Notes: generated from the sequence alone by a model not told the origin. A stretch of DNA of 64,000 nucleotides from Steroidobacteraceae bacterium (GCA_025458905.1 JALORN010000003.1:1-64000), one strand, 5' to 3'. Positions 8,682-17,981 are shown, counted from the stretch's first letter. Numbers and translations are program-made.

Positions 8682-9659
8682 TCAGCCGTAGAGCGGCTTG
8701 CGCAGGCGCCAGCGCTTGTGCGACCAGGGCCAGTCGGGCGGCGACTCGCGGATCTGCGCCTCCACCATGCGCGCGTAGCGCTCGGTGAACGCGCCGGGCG
8801 GCAGCGCCTCGCGGGCCTCCGCCAGCGGGACGAAGTCCACCACGTAGTGCCCGCGGGAGGTGCGGCGCATGGTGACGAACAGCGCCGGATAGCCGGTCTT
8901 GCGCGCGATCTCCTCGGCCCCGAGGTAGAACGCCGAGTCGCGGTTCAGGAAGCGCGTCCAGTGCTTCGACTCGCTCGCCACCGGTTCCTGGTCCGCGACC
9001 AGCGCGATCGCGCGCGGCAGGTTGCGCCGCCGCAGGATGTCGACCAGCAGCTGCTGCGCGGGCACGAGGCGCGCGCCGAAGCGGGTCCGCAGGCGCATCA
9101 TCTCGCGCTCGGCCCACGGGTCGACCAGTGGCTTGTAGGCCGCGTCGAGCGGTGCGTCGAGCGTCAGCGACAGCGCGAGCAGCATCCACTCCCAGTTGCA
9201 CTGGTGGGCGGCCAGCAGCAGCACCGGCCGGCCGGCGGCGATGCGCTCGCGCACCTGGGCGAGGCCACGCACCTCGACCCGCTGCAGCAGCTGCTCGGGG
9301 CGCAGCGCCGCGCTCTTGACGATCTCCACCAGCACGTCGGCGTGCCCTGCGTAGAACGCGCGCATGAGCTCGCGGCGCGCTCGCGCATCGAGCTCGGGGA
9401 AGGCGATCGCGAGGTTCTCCTGCACGACCTTCGGCCGGTAGGGAAAGACGCGGAAGGCCAGCCAGGCGAGCAGGCTCGCGAGCCCATACAGCAGCCGCAT
9501 CGGCAGCGCCGCGAGCGCCCGCACCCACCACGCCGGCGCCCCGGATGGGGCCTCGGCCGGCACGGCATCGGCAGGCTGCCTCGCCGCTGCGCCCGGGCCG
9601 GGCGGCACGACGCCGCCGGCAGCGGCACGCGGCGCGTCCGGGGACGACGGAGGGCTCAT
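8682..9659 (-). CDS. Lysophospholipid / Kdo2-lipid A acyltransferase (LpxL/HtrB family)
   Basis: This is an inner-membrane acyltransferase of the LpxL/HtrB/LpxM family, which adds a secondary acyl chain to lipid A or a similar lipid. The product has an N-terminal low-complexity stretch, a membrane anchor (LLYGLASLLAWLAFRVFP), and then the catalytic HX4E motif HQCNWEW at about residue 152. Downstream family elements include ADQEP and the FLNRDSAF region. It ends in LRKPLYG. Start choice is uncertain: ATG 9659 gives 325 residues, while ATG 9698 and TTG 9725 give longer N-termini and none has a clear Shine-Dalgarno. It converges on the acyl-AMP ligase, with 21 nt between stops. The neighbouring carrier-fused ligase may provide an unusual acyl donor. 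That link is inference. Confidence 0.82.
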   Translation of the reverse strand: MSPPSSPDAPRAAAGGVVPPGPGAAARQPADAVPAEAPSGAPAWWVRALAALPMRLLYGLASLLAWLAFRVFPYRPKVVQENLAIAFPELDARARRELMRAFYAGHADVLVEIVKSAALRPEQLLQRVEVRGLAQVRERIAAGRPVLLLAAHQCNWEWMLLALSLTLDAPLDAAYKPLVDPWAEREMMRLRTRFGARLVPAQQLLVDILRRRNLPRAIALVADQEPVASESKHWTRFLNRDSAFYLGAEEIARKTGYPALFVTMRRTSRGHYVVDFVPLAEAREALPPGAFTERYARMVEAQIRESPPDWPWSHKRWRLRKPLYG

Positions 9660-9763
9660 CGTGGCACGGGAAGCGGGTGCATCGGGAAAGCGGGGCATGC
9701 TACGCGCTGCCCGCAAGGCCCACAATGCGCCGGACCGGGACCCGCATCCTGCGCGGGGTAGGG

Positions 9764-9839
9764 TGGTGCCGACTCACGGGATCGAACCGTGGACCCCATC
9801 ATTACGAATGATGTGCTCTACCAGCTGAGCTAAGTCGGC
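9764..9839 (-). tRNA. tRNA-Thr (anticodon CGT)
   Basis: This is a 76-nt cloverleaf with an encoded CCA. The acceptor GCCGACT pairs with AGTCGGC, the D arm is AGCTCAGCTGGTAGAGC, and the anticodon stem ATCAT/ATGAT encloses TTCGTAA, giving anticodon CGT, which reads ACG threonine codons. The T arm contains GGTTCGATCC. It has its own promoter just upstream. Confidence 0.97.
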
Positions 9840-9851
9840 GTGGGGACGCGC

Positions 9852-9880
9852 ATTCTAGGGACCGCCCCGCGCCGTGGCAA
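9852..9880 (-). promoter_or_regulatory. Sigma70 promoter of tRNA-Thr
   Basis: On the minus strand, TTGCCA (9875-9880) and TAGAAT (9852-9857) are separated by exactly 17 nt. The tRNA begins about 12 nt after the -10 element. Confidence 0.75.
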
Positions 9881-9980
9881 CGGACCGCCCTCCGGACCCC
9901 GCCTGCCGCTCGTCGGGCCGTCGCTGCCGGTCGTCGGGAAGCGCTGGCCGGTCGCGCGACAGGACATATATTTGCCGCCC

Positions 9981-10610
9981 ATGGGGCACCCAGGCAACAC
10001 GTCGCGGCCTCCCGCGCGGCCGGCGTACGGCGCCCGCCGGCGCGGTTTCACGCTGGTCGAACTGCTGATCGTCATGGTGGTGGCGGCCGTGGTCCTCGCG
10101 ATCGGCGCACCCCAGTTCTCGGAGTTCCGGCGCAACAACCGCTTGTCGGGCGCGTCCAACGACCTGCTGGCCGCCCTGCAGCAGGCGCGCACCGAGGCCA
10201 TCAAGCGCCAGCGCCCCGTCGCGCTGTGCGGCACGGCGGACCCGGCGGCCGCCGAGCCGGCCTGCTCGGACGGCGCGGTCGCCGGCTGGATCGTCTTCGA
10301 GGATGCCGACGGCGACTGCCAGCGGGCGGCCGGCGAGCCGCCGGTGATCCGCCGCGAGGGGCCGATCGACGGCGCGCTGCGCACCGCGGCGGACGGCAAC
10401 TGCGTCACCTTCGCGCCGACCGGCTTCGCCGTCGACCTGCCCGACGGCGTCGAAGCGGGCCGCATGCTGATCTGCGACGACCGCGGCACCGGCCTGCAGG
10501 CCGGCACTGCGCTGTCCGCGGCGCGCGGCATCGCGATATCGCGTACCGGTCGCGCCTCGATCAACCGCGACCCCGACACCCTGAACGACTGGGACCTGCC
10601 ATGTTCCTGA
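9981..10610 (+). CDS. fimT: FimT/GspH-type minor pseudopilin
   Basis: This is a minor pilin that, with PilV, PilW, PilX and PilE, forms the priming tip of type IV pili in the inner membrane and periplasm. The 209-residue product has a prepilin-peptidase site at RRRGFTLVELL with glutamate at +5, followed by a hydrophobic alpha1 helix. A GspH-like beta domain follows, with paired cysteines (LCGT, ACSD, DGDCQ, GNCVTF). ATG 9981 follows a long basic leader of about 21 residues, longer than usual but present in some FimT proteins. It is the first gene of a seven-gene operon and overlaps pilV by 10 nt. Confidence 0.85.
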   Translation: MGHPGNTSRPPARPAYGARRRGFTLVELLIVMVVAAVVLAIGAPQFSEFRRNNRLSGASNDLLAALQQARTEAIKRQRPVALCGTADPAAAEPACSDGAVAGWIVFEDADGDCQRAAGEPPVIRREGPIDGALRTAADGNCVTFAPTGFAVDLPDGVEAGRMLICDDRGTGLQAGTALSAARGIAISRTGRASINRDPDTLNDWDLPCS

Positions 10611-11125
10611 GCGCGACCCGGCGCGCAGCGGGCTTTTCGCTGGTGGAGGCGCTCGTGGCCCTGCTGGTGCTCTCGATCGGCCTGCTCGGCATCGCCGGCC
10701 TGTTCGTCGAGAGCGTGCGCAACAGTCGCACCGCACTGCTGCGCACGCAGGCGATCACGCTCGTCGGCGACATGGCGGACCGCATCCGCGCCAACGCGGC
10801 CGCCCGCGATGCTTACGACGTCGACCTCTACGGTGGCGAGCCGGCCGAGCGCGGCTGCGCGCCGACGCCGGACGACGCCGGCGAGAACTGCTCGAGCGCG
10901 GCGCTGGCCGAGGACGACCTCGCGCGCTGGATCGCCGCAGTGCGCGCTGCCCTGCCCACCCTCGACGACGCGCCACCGCAGGCCGAGGTGCAGTACCTCG
11001 AGCCGGCGACGCCGGGTGCGCCGGAGCGCTACCTCATCACGGTGTCCTGGCGCGAGCCGGGCGAGGAGCAGCCGCTGTCCTACCGCAGCGACGTGCAGAT
11101 CGTGCCGCGGGAGCCGCTGTCGTGA
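10601..11125 (+). CDS. pilV: Type IV pilus modification/minor pilin PilV
   Basis: This is a minor pilin of the type IV pilus initiation complex. The 174-residue product has a prepilin cleavage motif RRAAGFSLVEALVALLVLS with the conserved glutamate at +5. The typical PilV sequence VLSIGLLGIAGL and the RTQAITLVGDMADRIRAN segment follow. A single disulfide-capable pair (RGCAP, ENCSS) is present. The ATG lies inside the end of fimT, and the stop overlaps the GTG of pilW by 4 nt (GTGA), so translation is coupled. PilV is known in pseudomonads and relatives to be required for pilus assembly; the same role is inferred here. Confidence 0.9.
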   Translation: MFLSATRRAAGFSLVEALVALLVLSIGLLGIAGLFVESVRNSRTALLRTQAITLVGDMADRIRANAAARDAYDVDLYGGEPAERGCAPTPDDAGENCSSAALAEDDLARWIAAVRAALPTLDDAPPQAEVQYLEPATPGAPERYLITVSWREPGEEQPLSYRSDVQIVPREPLS

Positions 11126-12237
11126 CGGCGCCGCTGCGCCGCGCGCGGGGCCTCAGCCTCGTCGAGCTGATGGTCGCGCTGGTGATCGGCTCGCTGCTGA
11201 TCGTCGGCGCGCTGACGGTGTACGCGAACAGTCGCGGCACCTATGCGGTGAACGAAGCCGTCGCGCGGCTGCAGGAGCGCGGCCGCTATGCGCTCTCGAT
11301 CGTCGAGCCCGACGTGGAGCTCGCCGGCTACTACGGCTTCACCAACTCCCCCGACACGCTGCGCCTGGTCAGCGGCGCGGCGCCGGAGACGGTGCTGGCG
11401 ACGGCTACGGCGCTGCGCCAGGTGCCGCTGCCGCCGGCGCCGCCGGACCCGGTGCCGGCGCCGGGGCTGGGCGGTGGCGCGCTCGCCTGCGGCACCAACT
11501 TCGCGGTGGACGTGCTGCGCCCCGTGCAGGGCTCGAACGACGGCTTCGAGCTCGGGCCGGAAGCGACCGGGGACTGCGCGCCTTTCGGCGCAGGTGCGGC
11601 CGAGGACAGCGACACCCTGACCCTGCGACGCGCCTCGAGCGCACCGGTCGAGGCGGCTGCGGGACGCATCCAGATCCTCGCCTCGCGGCTCACCAGCCAG
11701 AAGTCGCAGCTGATCTTCGCGGACGGCGTCGCGCCGGCCGCGCTCGACGACGACCACCGGGTGCACGACCTCTTGGTGCGCAGCTTCTACGTCTCGCGCG
11801 ATTCCGAGGGGCGGCCCGGCCAGCCCTCGCTGCGACTGAAGGCGCTGGCGGCCGAGGGCGGCGGGCCCGGCTTCACCGACACCGAGATCCTGCCTGGCGT
11901 CGAGGACCTGCAGGTGCAGTTCGGCGTCGACACCGGCGACTACGACGGCGACGGCGTGATCGACCCGCTGGCCGACGCCAACGAGGACGGCATCCCCGAG
12001 ACCGACGGCCGCGCGACGCGTTACGTGAACCCCGACTTCCCCGGCCTCGACCGGCTGCAGGTGGTCTCGGTGCGCGTCTGGCTGCGGTTGCGGGGCGAGG
12101 AACCGGAGCCGACGCTCGATGATCGCCGCACCTACCGGTATGCCGACGTCGAGTACACGCCGCAGGGCGAGGAGCGCCGCTACCGCCGCATGCTGCTCTC
12201 GAGGACCATCGCCCTGCGCAACGCGAGGATGCTGTGA
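11122..12237 (+). CDS. pilW: Minor pilin PilW
   Basis: This is a PilW-family minor pilin of 371 residues. The class III signal reads RRARGLSLVELMVALVIGS, with cleavage after Gly and Leu (not Phe) at +1 and Glu at +5. The rest is periplasmic: ERGRYALSIVEPDVELAGYYG matches the conserved block just after the helix. A later segment contains acidic DTGDYDGDGVIDP-type residues that resemble a calcium loop. The GTG start overlaps the pilV stop, and the stop overlaps the pilX GTG by 4 nt. PilW acts with PilX and PilY1 at the pilus tip. Confidence 0.9.
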   Translation: MTAPLRRARGLSLVELMVALVIGSLLIVGALTVYANSRGTYAVNEAVARLQERGRYALSIVEPDVELAGYYGFTNSPDTLRLVSGAAPETVLATATALRQVPLPPAPPDPVPAPGLGGGALACGTNFAVDVLRPVQGSNDGFELGPEATGDCAPFGAGAAEDSDTLTLRRASSAPVEAAAGRIQILASRLTSQKSQLIFADGVAPAALDDDHRVHDLLVRSFYVSRDSEGRPGQPSLRLKALAAEGGGPGFTDTEILPGVEDLQVQFGVDTGDYDGDGVIDPLADANEDGIPETDGRATRYVNPDFPGLDRLQVVSVRVWLRLRGEEPEPTLDDRRTYRYADVEYTPQGEERRYRRMLLSRTIALRNARML

Positions 12238-12731
12238 GACGCGACGTTCCCGCCCACCGCCCCGTCCGCGAGCGAGGCGCCGCGCTCGTGATCGCGCTGC
12301 TGATGCTCGTGATCCTGACGATCCTCGCGATCAGCGGCATCAACACCGCGACCACCGAGCTCGCGATGGCCGGCAACGAGCAGTACCGACGCAACGCGGC
12401 GCAGGCGGCCACCGCGGGCATCGAGCAGGCGATCACCCGCCTCGGCACCGTGCCGACCTCGGCGGTCGCCGCGCCGACGCTCGTCCCGGCGACGCTGCTG
12501 CCCGGGTCCACCAGCGACCGCTTCGCCACCGCGACGCGCTTCGTCGGCGACGAACTCGGGCTGCCGCAGTCGAGCGCGGACAAGTTCGTCGGCCTGCACT
12601 TCCAGATCGACGGCTCGGGCACGTCGCTGCGCAACGCCAGCGATGCCCAGTCGCAGGGTGTGATGGTGGTCGCCGCGAGCGGATCTTCGGGCGGCGCGAG
12701 CTTCACCCGGATCGGCGAGGGACTCGAATGA
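12234..12731 (+). CDS. pilX: Minor pilin PilX
   Basis: This is a PilX-like minor pilin of 165 residues. The N-terminus ERGAALVIALLMLVILTIL is the PilX variant of the prepilin signal, cleaved after Gly and lacking the +5 Glu, with alanine at +1. GxNTATTELAMAGNEQYRRNA is the conserved first periplasmic block. The remainder is a short beta domain. The start is GTG, overlapping pilW by 4 nt, and the stop overlaps the ATG of the next small gene by 4 nt. PilX works with PilW and PilY1 in priming pilus assembly. Confidence 0.88.
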   Translation: MRRDVPAHRPVRERGAALVIALLMLVILTILAISGINTATTELAMAGNEQYRRNAAQAATAGIEQAITRLGTVPTSAVAAPTLVPATLLPGSTSDRFATATRFVGDELGLPQSSADKFVGLHFQIDGSGTSLRNASDAQSQGVMVVAASGSSGGASFTRIGEGLE

Positions 12732-13105
12732 AGCGTGTCGGCCGTTTCCTGGCAGCACTGTCGCTCGCCCTGGTCGCCAGCCTCGGGTCGCCGACCACGA
12801 CCGTCGCGGCGGAACCGCCGATCCGCGCGCTCGAGCAGGCGATCGAGACGCGCAGCGGCGCGCTGTTGCTGCCGGGCGGCGGGCTCGGCACCGTCACCGT
12901 GACACCCTGCAGCGGCTGCCGCCCGCTCGGCCTGCTCGCGGGCGGCACGACGGCCTGGATGATCGGCGAGCGCGCAGTCGGCTACGACGACCTGCGGCGC
13001 GTGCTGCAGTCGAACCCGCGCGTCCCGGTGCTCCTGTTCTACGACGGGCGCAGCCGTTCTCTGACCCGGCTGGTCGCGCGCGCCGGCGCGCAGGCCGCGC
13101 CATGA
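12728..13105 (+). CDS. Small secreted protein of the minor-pilin operon, unknown function
   Basis: A 125-residue product with a clear signal peptide (MKRVGRFLAALSLALVASLG followed by a VAAEPP cleavage region). The mature part has a CSGC pair and ends with RSLTRLVARAGAQAAP. It is not recognised as a named family. It sits between pilX and pilY1 with ATGA overlaps on both sides, so it is translated with the pilus-tip proteins and is probably periplasmic. The CSGC pair could form a disulfide or bind a metal. A role in folding or anchoring PilY1 is speculation from position. Confidence 0.75.
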   Translation: MKRVGRFLAALSLALVASLGSPTTTVAAEPPIRALEQAIETRSGALLLPGGGLGTVTVTPCSGCRPLGLLAGGTTAWMIGERAVGYDDLRRVLQSNPRVPVLLFYDGRSRSLTRLVARAGAQAAP

Positions 13106-16100
13106 GCCGCGCGTCGCTGCACCGGCGCCTCCTCGCCCTCGCCTGCGGCGCGTTCGCGACCCTCGCCGGCGTGGCGCCGGCGCTGGCCGACGAGACCGAG
13201 GTGTTCCTGAACCAGGTCGACGCCCGCGGCGTGCGCCCGAACATCCTGTTCATCGTCGACACCTCCGGCAGCATGAACTCGCTGGTGCAGGTGCCGAAGG
13301 CACCGTACGACCCCACTGTGCGCTACGACGGTGGCTGCGTCGACGGTCGCCTCTACTACCAGCGTGCCTCGGACGGCGCCATCCCGCCACCCTGTGCCGC
13401 GGCCGCGTCGGTGGCGCTGGCGCAGAACCGCTGCGCCGCCGTGGAGGCCGCCCTGCGCGGCCGCTCGGGCTTCTGGACCGGCCGCATCGCCCAGTGGGAC
13501 GAGGCACGCGTCGGCTGGCGCGGCCTGCGCAACGGCGAGGAGCAGCCGCTCGAGTGCCAGGCGGATGCCGGCGTCCATGGTGCCGACGCCGACTCGCCGC
13601 GGCGCTGGGCGCGCAACGGGGACGTGCGCAACCGCTGGACCGGCGACGCGGCCGGCGCGCTCTCCTGGGGCGGCGCCGACGTGTACACCCTCTACGGGGC
13701 CAACTACCTCAACTGGTACCACGCCGCGCCGGTGGCGGCGGAAATCAGCCGGCTCGACGTGGTGAAGTCGGTCGGTGCAGCGATCGCCTACTCGGTCGAC
13801 AACGTCAACCTCGGGCTGATGCGCTTCAGTGCAGGCGCCCGGACCGACGACTTCTCCGAGGGCGGCATGGTCACGCACGAGGTCGCGGCGCTGCCCGGGG
13901 CGCGCGCCTCGATCGTCGAGCGCCTGTTCGACTACACGGCCGACGGGTTCACGCCGCTGTCGGAGACCCTCTACGAGGCGGGCCAATACCTCGCGGGCCG
14001 CGAGGTCGACTACGGCCTCGGCTCGACGATCGAGGACGCCGTGCCCTTCCCGAGCGTGCCCGAGTCGCGCCGGGCGGACGACCCGTCGCGCTATCGCTCG
14101 CCGGCCGAGTTCCAGTGCCAGCGCAACTTCGTGGTGCTGCTGACCGACGGCGAGCCGACCTCGGACTCGAGCGCGGACGAGAAGATCGCCGCCCTGCCCG
14201 GCTTCGGCCGGCTCGGCCGCGCCTCCTGCGACGGCGAGGGCGAAGGCCGCTGCCTCGACGACATGGCGCAGTACCTCAACGAGGCTGTCGACCTGGCACC
14301 GGCGGTGCCTGGACGACAGAACGCCATCACCTACACGATAGGCTTCGGGCCCGAGGTCGCCGGGTCGAGCTTCCTCGAGGCGGTGGCCACGCGCGGCGGC
14401 GGCCGCGCCTTCGCGGCCAACGACGTCGCGCAGCTCTCCGCGGCGCTGCAGACCATCTTCGGCGACATCCAGCAGTCGGGATCGACCTTCGTCGCACCGT
14501 CGGTGTCGGTCAACGCCTTCAACCGCACCCAGGCCAACAACGAGCTGTACGTCTCGGTGTTCAAGCCCGACGACACGCTGCGCTGGCCCGGCAACGTCAA
14601 GAAGTACGGCATCCGCGACGGCCAGATCGTCGACGCCACGGGCGCCGAGGTGGTCGACCCGGCCACCGGGTTCCTGCGCGACGGCACGCGCAGCCTCTGG
14701 TCCGAGACCCGCGAGCAGGACGCCGTCGAGTCCGGTGGTGCCGCCAGCCGGCTGCCCGAGCCCCCGCGCCGCCGTCTCTTCACCCACATCCCCGCGGCCG
14801 GCATCGCCGACCTGACGGCCGCCGCGAACGCCTTCGCGACCAGCAACACCACGGGCCTGACGGACGCCGTCCTGAACACCGGCGGCACCGGCCCGACCCG
14901 CGAGCAGGTGATCGAGTGGGCGCGCGGCATCGACCGGTCGGACGCCGACGGCGACGGCGATCGCGACGAGACCCTACGCCGCCTCGGCGATCCGCTGCAC
15001 GCGCGCCCGGCGATCGTCAGCTACGGCGGCAGCACCGCGCGGCCGGACGCGGCGGACGCGGTGGTCTACGTGCCCACCAACGATGGCTTCGTGCACGCGT
15101 TCGACGCCCGCAGCGGCGAGGAGCTCTGGGCCTTCATACCGCCCGAGCTGCTCGGGCGCCTGGCCGACCTGTACCGCAACCCGAGCGTCGCACGCCGCAG
15201 CTACGGTCTCGACTCCGACGTACGGGTGCTCAAGTTCGACGTCGACCAGGACGGCGTAGTCGATGCCGCGGCGGGCGATCGAGTCTGGCTGTTCTTCGGG
15301 ATGCGTCGCGGCGGCCGCCATCTCTACGCGCTCGACGTCACCGACCGCGAGCGACCGCGACTGAAGTGGAACCTCGGGCCGGCGCAGCTGCCGGGGGTCG
15401 GCCAGACCTGGTCGACACCGACCATCGCCCGCATGCGGATCGAGGGCGCGCAGCAGAACGGCGAGAACCTGGTGCTGGTGTTCGGCGGCGGCTACGACGA
15501 GGCGCAGGACGACTACGGCTTCACCACCGACACGTCGGGCAATCGCATCTTCGTCGTCGACGCCGCGAGCGGCCAGCTGCTGTGGTACGCCGGCGGCCCG
15601 GGGGCCGAGGGCACGCCCGACCTCGCCTTGCCGCGGATGACCCATTCGATACCCGGACGGATCGTCGCGCTCGACGTCACCGGCGACCAGTTCGCCGACC
15701 GCCTGTATGCCGCCGACATGGGCGGCAGGGTCTGGCGCTTCGACCTGTGGAACGGGCGGCCGCGCGCGCGCTTCGGCACCGGCGGCGTGCTCGCCACCCT
15801 CGGCGCCGGCGACACGGGCGCGACGTCGATCGAGGACAACCGCCGCTTCTACTCGGCGCCGGACGTCGCGCTCATCCAGCGGCGCGCCGCGGATCCCTAC
15901 TTCAACCTCGCGATCGGGTCCGGCTACCGCGGCCACCCGCTGCACACGGAGACCCGCGACCGCTTCTACTCGATCCGCGACCGCAATCCGTTCGGCGCGT
16001 TCACCCAGGAGCAGTACGACGCGAGCACCCCGCTGACCGACTCGCGCCTGGTGGACATCACCGACGACCCTGTGACGACGCCGGTGCCGACGAACGCACC

Positions 16101-16563
16101 CGGCTGGAAGCTCGAGTTGCGGCTCAACGGCGGCTGGAGCGGCGAGAAGGTGCTCGCCGAGGCCACCACCGTCGGCGGCACGATCCTCTTCACCACCTAT
16201 CAGCCGCAGTCGCGGGCCGACGTCGACCCCTGCCAGCCCGCGATCGGCGTGAACCGCGCCTACGCCCTCGGCGTCGACAGCGGCCGGCCGGTCATCGACT
16301 ACAACGAGGACGAGGCGCTCGACGCCTCCGACCTGTCGACCCGGCTCGCGCAGTCGGGCATCGCCGGCGAGGTGAGCATCGCGCTCGAGAGCGTGCGCAC
16401 GCCGGGCAGCGAGCCCGGCGGCGACGCTCAGGCCGGGCTCGACCCGCTCGGCCGCCGCGGCTTCTGCGTGGTCGGGGTCGAGGTGTTGCGGCGCTGCGTG
16501 ATCCCGGGGGCCGTGGTGCGTACCTGGTGGCAGCGCGTGGCGGACGACGGCAGCGCGCCGTGA
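13102..16563 (+). CDS. pilY1: PilY1-type pilus tip adhesin
   Basis: This is a large (1153-residue) exported protein related to PilY1, a calcium-dependent pilus-tip adhesin and retraction regulator. A signal peptide is followed by a von Willebrand A-like half with a MIDAS motif DTSGSMN (from about residue 52) and LLTDGEPTSD (about 346). The C-terminal half is the PilY1 beta-propeller: VYVPTNDGFVHAFDA, GEELWAFIPPELL, and a calcium loop DVDQDGVVD (about 712-720), followed by FFGMRRGGRHLYALD. Many cysteines are present, as expected for a periplasmic or surface protein. The ATG overlaps the preceding stop, and the pilE-like GTG overlaps its stop. In other bacteria PilY1 also feeds surface sensing into c-di-GMP; here that is only an analogy. 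Confidence 0.92.
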   Translation: MSRASLHRRLLALACGAFATLAGVAPALADETEVFLNQVDARGVRPNILFIVDTSGSMNSLVQVPKAPYDPTVRYDGGCVDGRLYYQRASDGAIPPPCAAAASVALAQNRCAAVEAALRGRSGFWTGRIAQWDEARVGWRGLRNGEEQPLECQADAGVHGADADSPRRWARNGDVRNRWTGDAAGALSWGGADVYTLYGANYLNWYHAAPVAAEISRLDVVKSVGAAIAYSVDNVNLGLMRFSAGARTDDFSEGGMVTHEVAALPGARASIVERLFDYTADGFTPLSETLYEAGQYLAGREVDYGLGSTIEDAVPFPSVPESRRADDPSRYRSPAEFQCQRNFVVLLTDGEPTSDSSADEKIAALPGFGRLGRASCDGEGEGRCLDDMAQYLNEAVDLAPAVPGRQNAITYTIGFGPEVAGSSFLEAVATRGGGRAFAANDVAQLSAALQTIFGDIQQSGSTFVAPSVSVNAFNRTQANNELYVSVFKPDDTLRWPGNVKKYGIRDGQIVDATGAEVVDPATGFLRDGTRSLWSETREQDAVESGGAASRLPEPPRRRLFTHIPAAGIADLTAAANAFATSNTTGLTDAVLNTGGTGPTREQVIEWARGIDRSDADGDGDRDETLRRLGDPLHARPAIVSYGGSTARPDAADAVVYVPTNDGFVHAFDARSGEELWAFIPPELLGRLADLYRNPSVARRSYGLDSDVRVLKFDVDQDGVVDAAAGDRVWLFFGMRRGGRHLYALDVTDRERPRLKWNLGPAQLPGVGQTWSTPTIARMRIEGAQQNGENLVLVFGGGYDEAQDDYGFTTDTSGNRIFVVDAASGQLLWYAGGPGAEGTPDLALPRMTHSIPGRIVALDVTGDQFADRLYAADMGGRVWRFDLWNGRPRARFGTGGVLATLGAGDTGATSIEDNRRFYSAPDVALIQRRAADPYFNLAIGSGYRGHPLHTETRDRFYSIRDRNPFGAFTQEQYDASTPLTDSRLVDITDDPVTTPVPTNAPGWKLELRLNGGWSGEKVLAEATTVGGTILFTTYQPQSRADVDPCQPAIGVNRAYALGVDSGRPVIDYNEDEALDASDLSTRLAQSGIAGEVSIALESVRTPGSEPGGDAQAGLDPLGRRGFCVVGVEVLRRCVIPGAVVRTWWQRVADDGSAP

Positions 16564-17027
16564 GCAGTGCGACGACGGCGCGGCCCGTCGCCGCGCCGCA
16601 GCACGGCGGCTTCACCCTGGTCGAGCTGATGATCGCGGTCGTCGTGGTCGCGATCCTGGCGGCGATCGCGATCCCGGGCTACCGCGGCTACGTGCTGCGT
16701 GCCGGGCGCGCCGAGGCGACCGCGGCCCTGCTGCGCACCCAGGCCGCGCAGGAGAAGTTCTTCGTGCAGTACGGGCGCTATGCCGCGGCGCTCGCCCCCG
16801 CGCCGCCTGCCGGCCTCGGGATCCCCGCGTCGACCGAGGGTGGCCGCTACGGACTCTCGCTCCTGATCGTCGAGGGTGGTGCCGGCTTCCGCGTCACGGC
16901 CACGGTGCGCCCCGGTGCGCCGCAGGCGGACGACGCGCGCTGCGCCAGCCTGACCATCGACCACAACGGGCTGCGCGGCGCGCGCGACTCGGCCGGCGAG
17001 GACAACGCCCGCGAGTGCTGGCGCTGA
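16560..17027 (+). CDS. pilE: PilE-like type IV pilin
   Basis: This is a short type IVa pilin of 155 residues and the last gene of the minor-pilin operon. The leader ends GGFTLVELMIAVVVVAILAAIA, with Gly/Phe cleavage, Glu at +5 and IPGYRGYVLRAGRAEA after the helix, as in PilE. The C-terminal disulfide loop is defined by RCASL and ARECW near the end. The GTG start overlaps the pilY1 stop by 4 nt. The gene ends 15 nt from the convergent ispH stop with no strong terminator visible. PilE-type minor pilins link the tip complex to the pilus shaft. Confidence 0.9.
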   Translation: MSSATTARPVAAPQHGGFTLVELMIAVVVVAILAAIAIPGYRGYVLRAGRAEATAALLRTQAAQEKFFVQYGRYAAALAPAPPAGLGIPASTEGGRYGLSLLIVEGGAGFRVTATVRPGAPQADDARCASLTIDHNGLRGARDSAGEDNARECWR

Positions 17028-17042
17028 GGCGCCGCCGGCGCA

Positions 17043-17981
17043 TCAACTGGCGCGCAGCGCCCGTGGCAGTCCGAAGACCACGTGCTCGACCTGGCCCGGC
17101 GTCTCGACCGGGCGCTCCGCTCCCCAGTCGACGAGGCGGGCCACCACTTCCTGCACCAGCACCTCGGGCGCCGACGCCCCGGCCGTGACGCCGATGCAGC
17201 GTCGCCCCTCGAACCACTCGCGCCGCAGGTCGGCAGCGCCGTCGACCAGGTGCGAGTCGACGCCGGAGCGCTGGCCGAGCTCGACCAGGCGGTTCGAGTT
17301 GGAGCTCGTGACCGAGCCGACGACCACGAGTACGTCGCAGTCCTGCACCAGCGCCTTGACCGCGTCCTGGCGGTTCTGCGTGGCGTAGCAGATGTCCTCC
17401 TTCAGGGGGCTCGCCAGCCCCGGGAAGCGCGCCTTGAGCGCCTCGACGATGTGCGCCGTGTCGTCGACCGACAGCGTCGTCTGGGTGACGAAAGCGAGCC
17501 TCGCAGGGTCGCGGACCTCGATCCGCGACACGTCCTCGACCGACTCGACGAGGATGATGCGGCCGCCGAACGAGGTGTCAAAGCGGCCGATCGTGCCCTC
17601 GACCTCCGGGTGCCCTTCGTGGCCGATCAGCAGCACGTCGCGACCCTCGCGCGCGAAGCGCCGCACCTCCATGTGTACCTTGGTCACCAGCGGGCAGGTC
17701 GCGTCGAACACGTTGAGGCCGCGGCGCGTCGCCTCCTCCTCGACCGCCCGGGACACGCCGTGGGCCGAGAAGATCACGGTGGCGCCGTCCGGCACCTCGT
17801 CGAGCTCCTCGACGAACACCGCGCCCATGGCGCGCAGCCGGTCGACGACGTGGCGGTTGTGCACCACCTCGTGCCGGACGTGGATCGGCGCCCCGAACAG
17901 CGCGATCGCGCGCTCGACGATCTCGATCGCGCGGTCGACGCCGGCACAGAAGCCGCGCGGGTTGGCGAGCCTGATCTTCAT
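17043..17981 (-). CDS. ispH: 4-hydroxy-3-methylbut-2-enyl diphosphate reductase
   Basis: The last enzyme of the MEP isoprenoid pathway, an iron-sulfur enzyme that makes IPP and DMAPP. The 312-residue product has the three cluster cysteines in their motifs: RGFCAGV (Cys12), DATCPLV (about Cys96) and [11 protein letters not shown] (about Cys197). HEVVHN and SAHGVS carry active-site histidines and TQTTLS is intact. The start at 17981 follows GAGAGGG and overlaps the lspA stop by 4 nt. In many gammaproteobacteria fkpB separates lspA and ispH; here it is absent. Confidence 0.96.
   Translation of the reverse strand: MKIRLANPRGFCAGVDRAIEIVERAIALFGAPIHVRHEVVHNRHVVDRLRAMGAVFVEELDEVPDGATVIFSAHGVSRAVEEEATRRGLNVFDATCPLVTKVHMEVRRFAREGRDVLLIGHEGHPEVEGTIGRFDTSFGGRIILVESVEDVSRIEVRDPARLAFVTQTTLSVDDTAHIVEALKARFPGLASPLKEDICYATQNRQDAVKALVQDCDVLVVVGSVTSSNSNRLVELGQRSGVDSHLVDGAADLRREWFEGRRCIGVTAGASAPEVLVQEVVARLVDWGAERPVETPGQVEHVVFGLPRALRAS

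Noticed and set aside
9900-9980. Sigma54 promoter for the pilin operon
   Set aside because: TGGC occurs but no properly spaced TTGC element follows.
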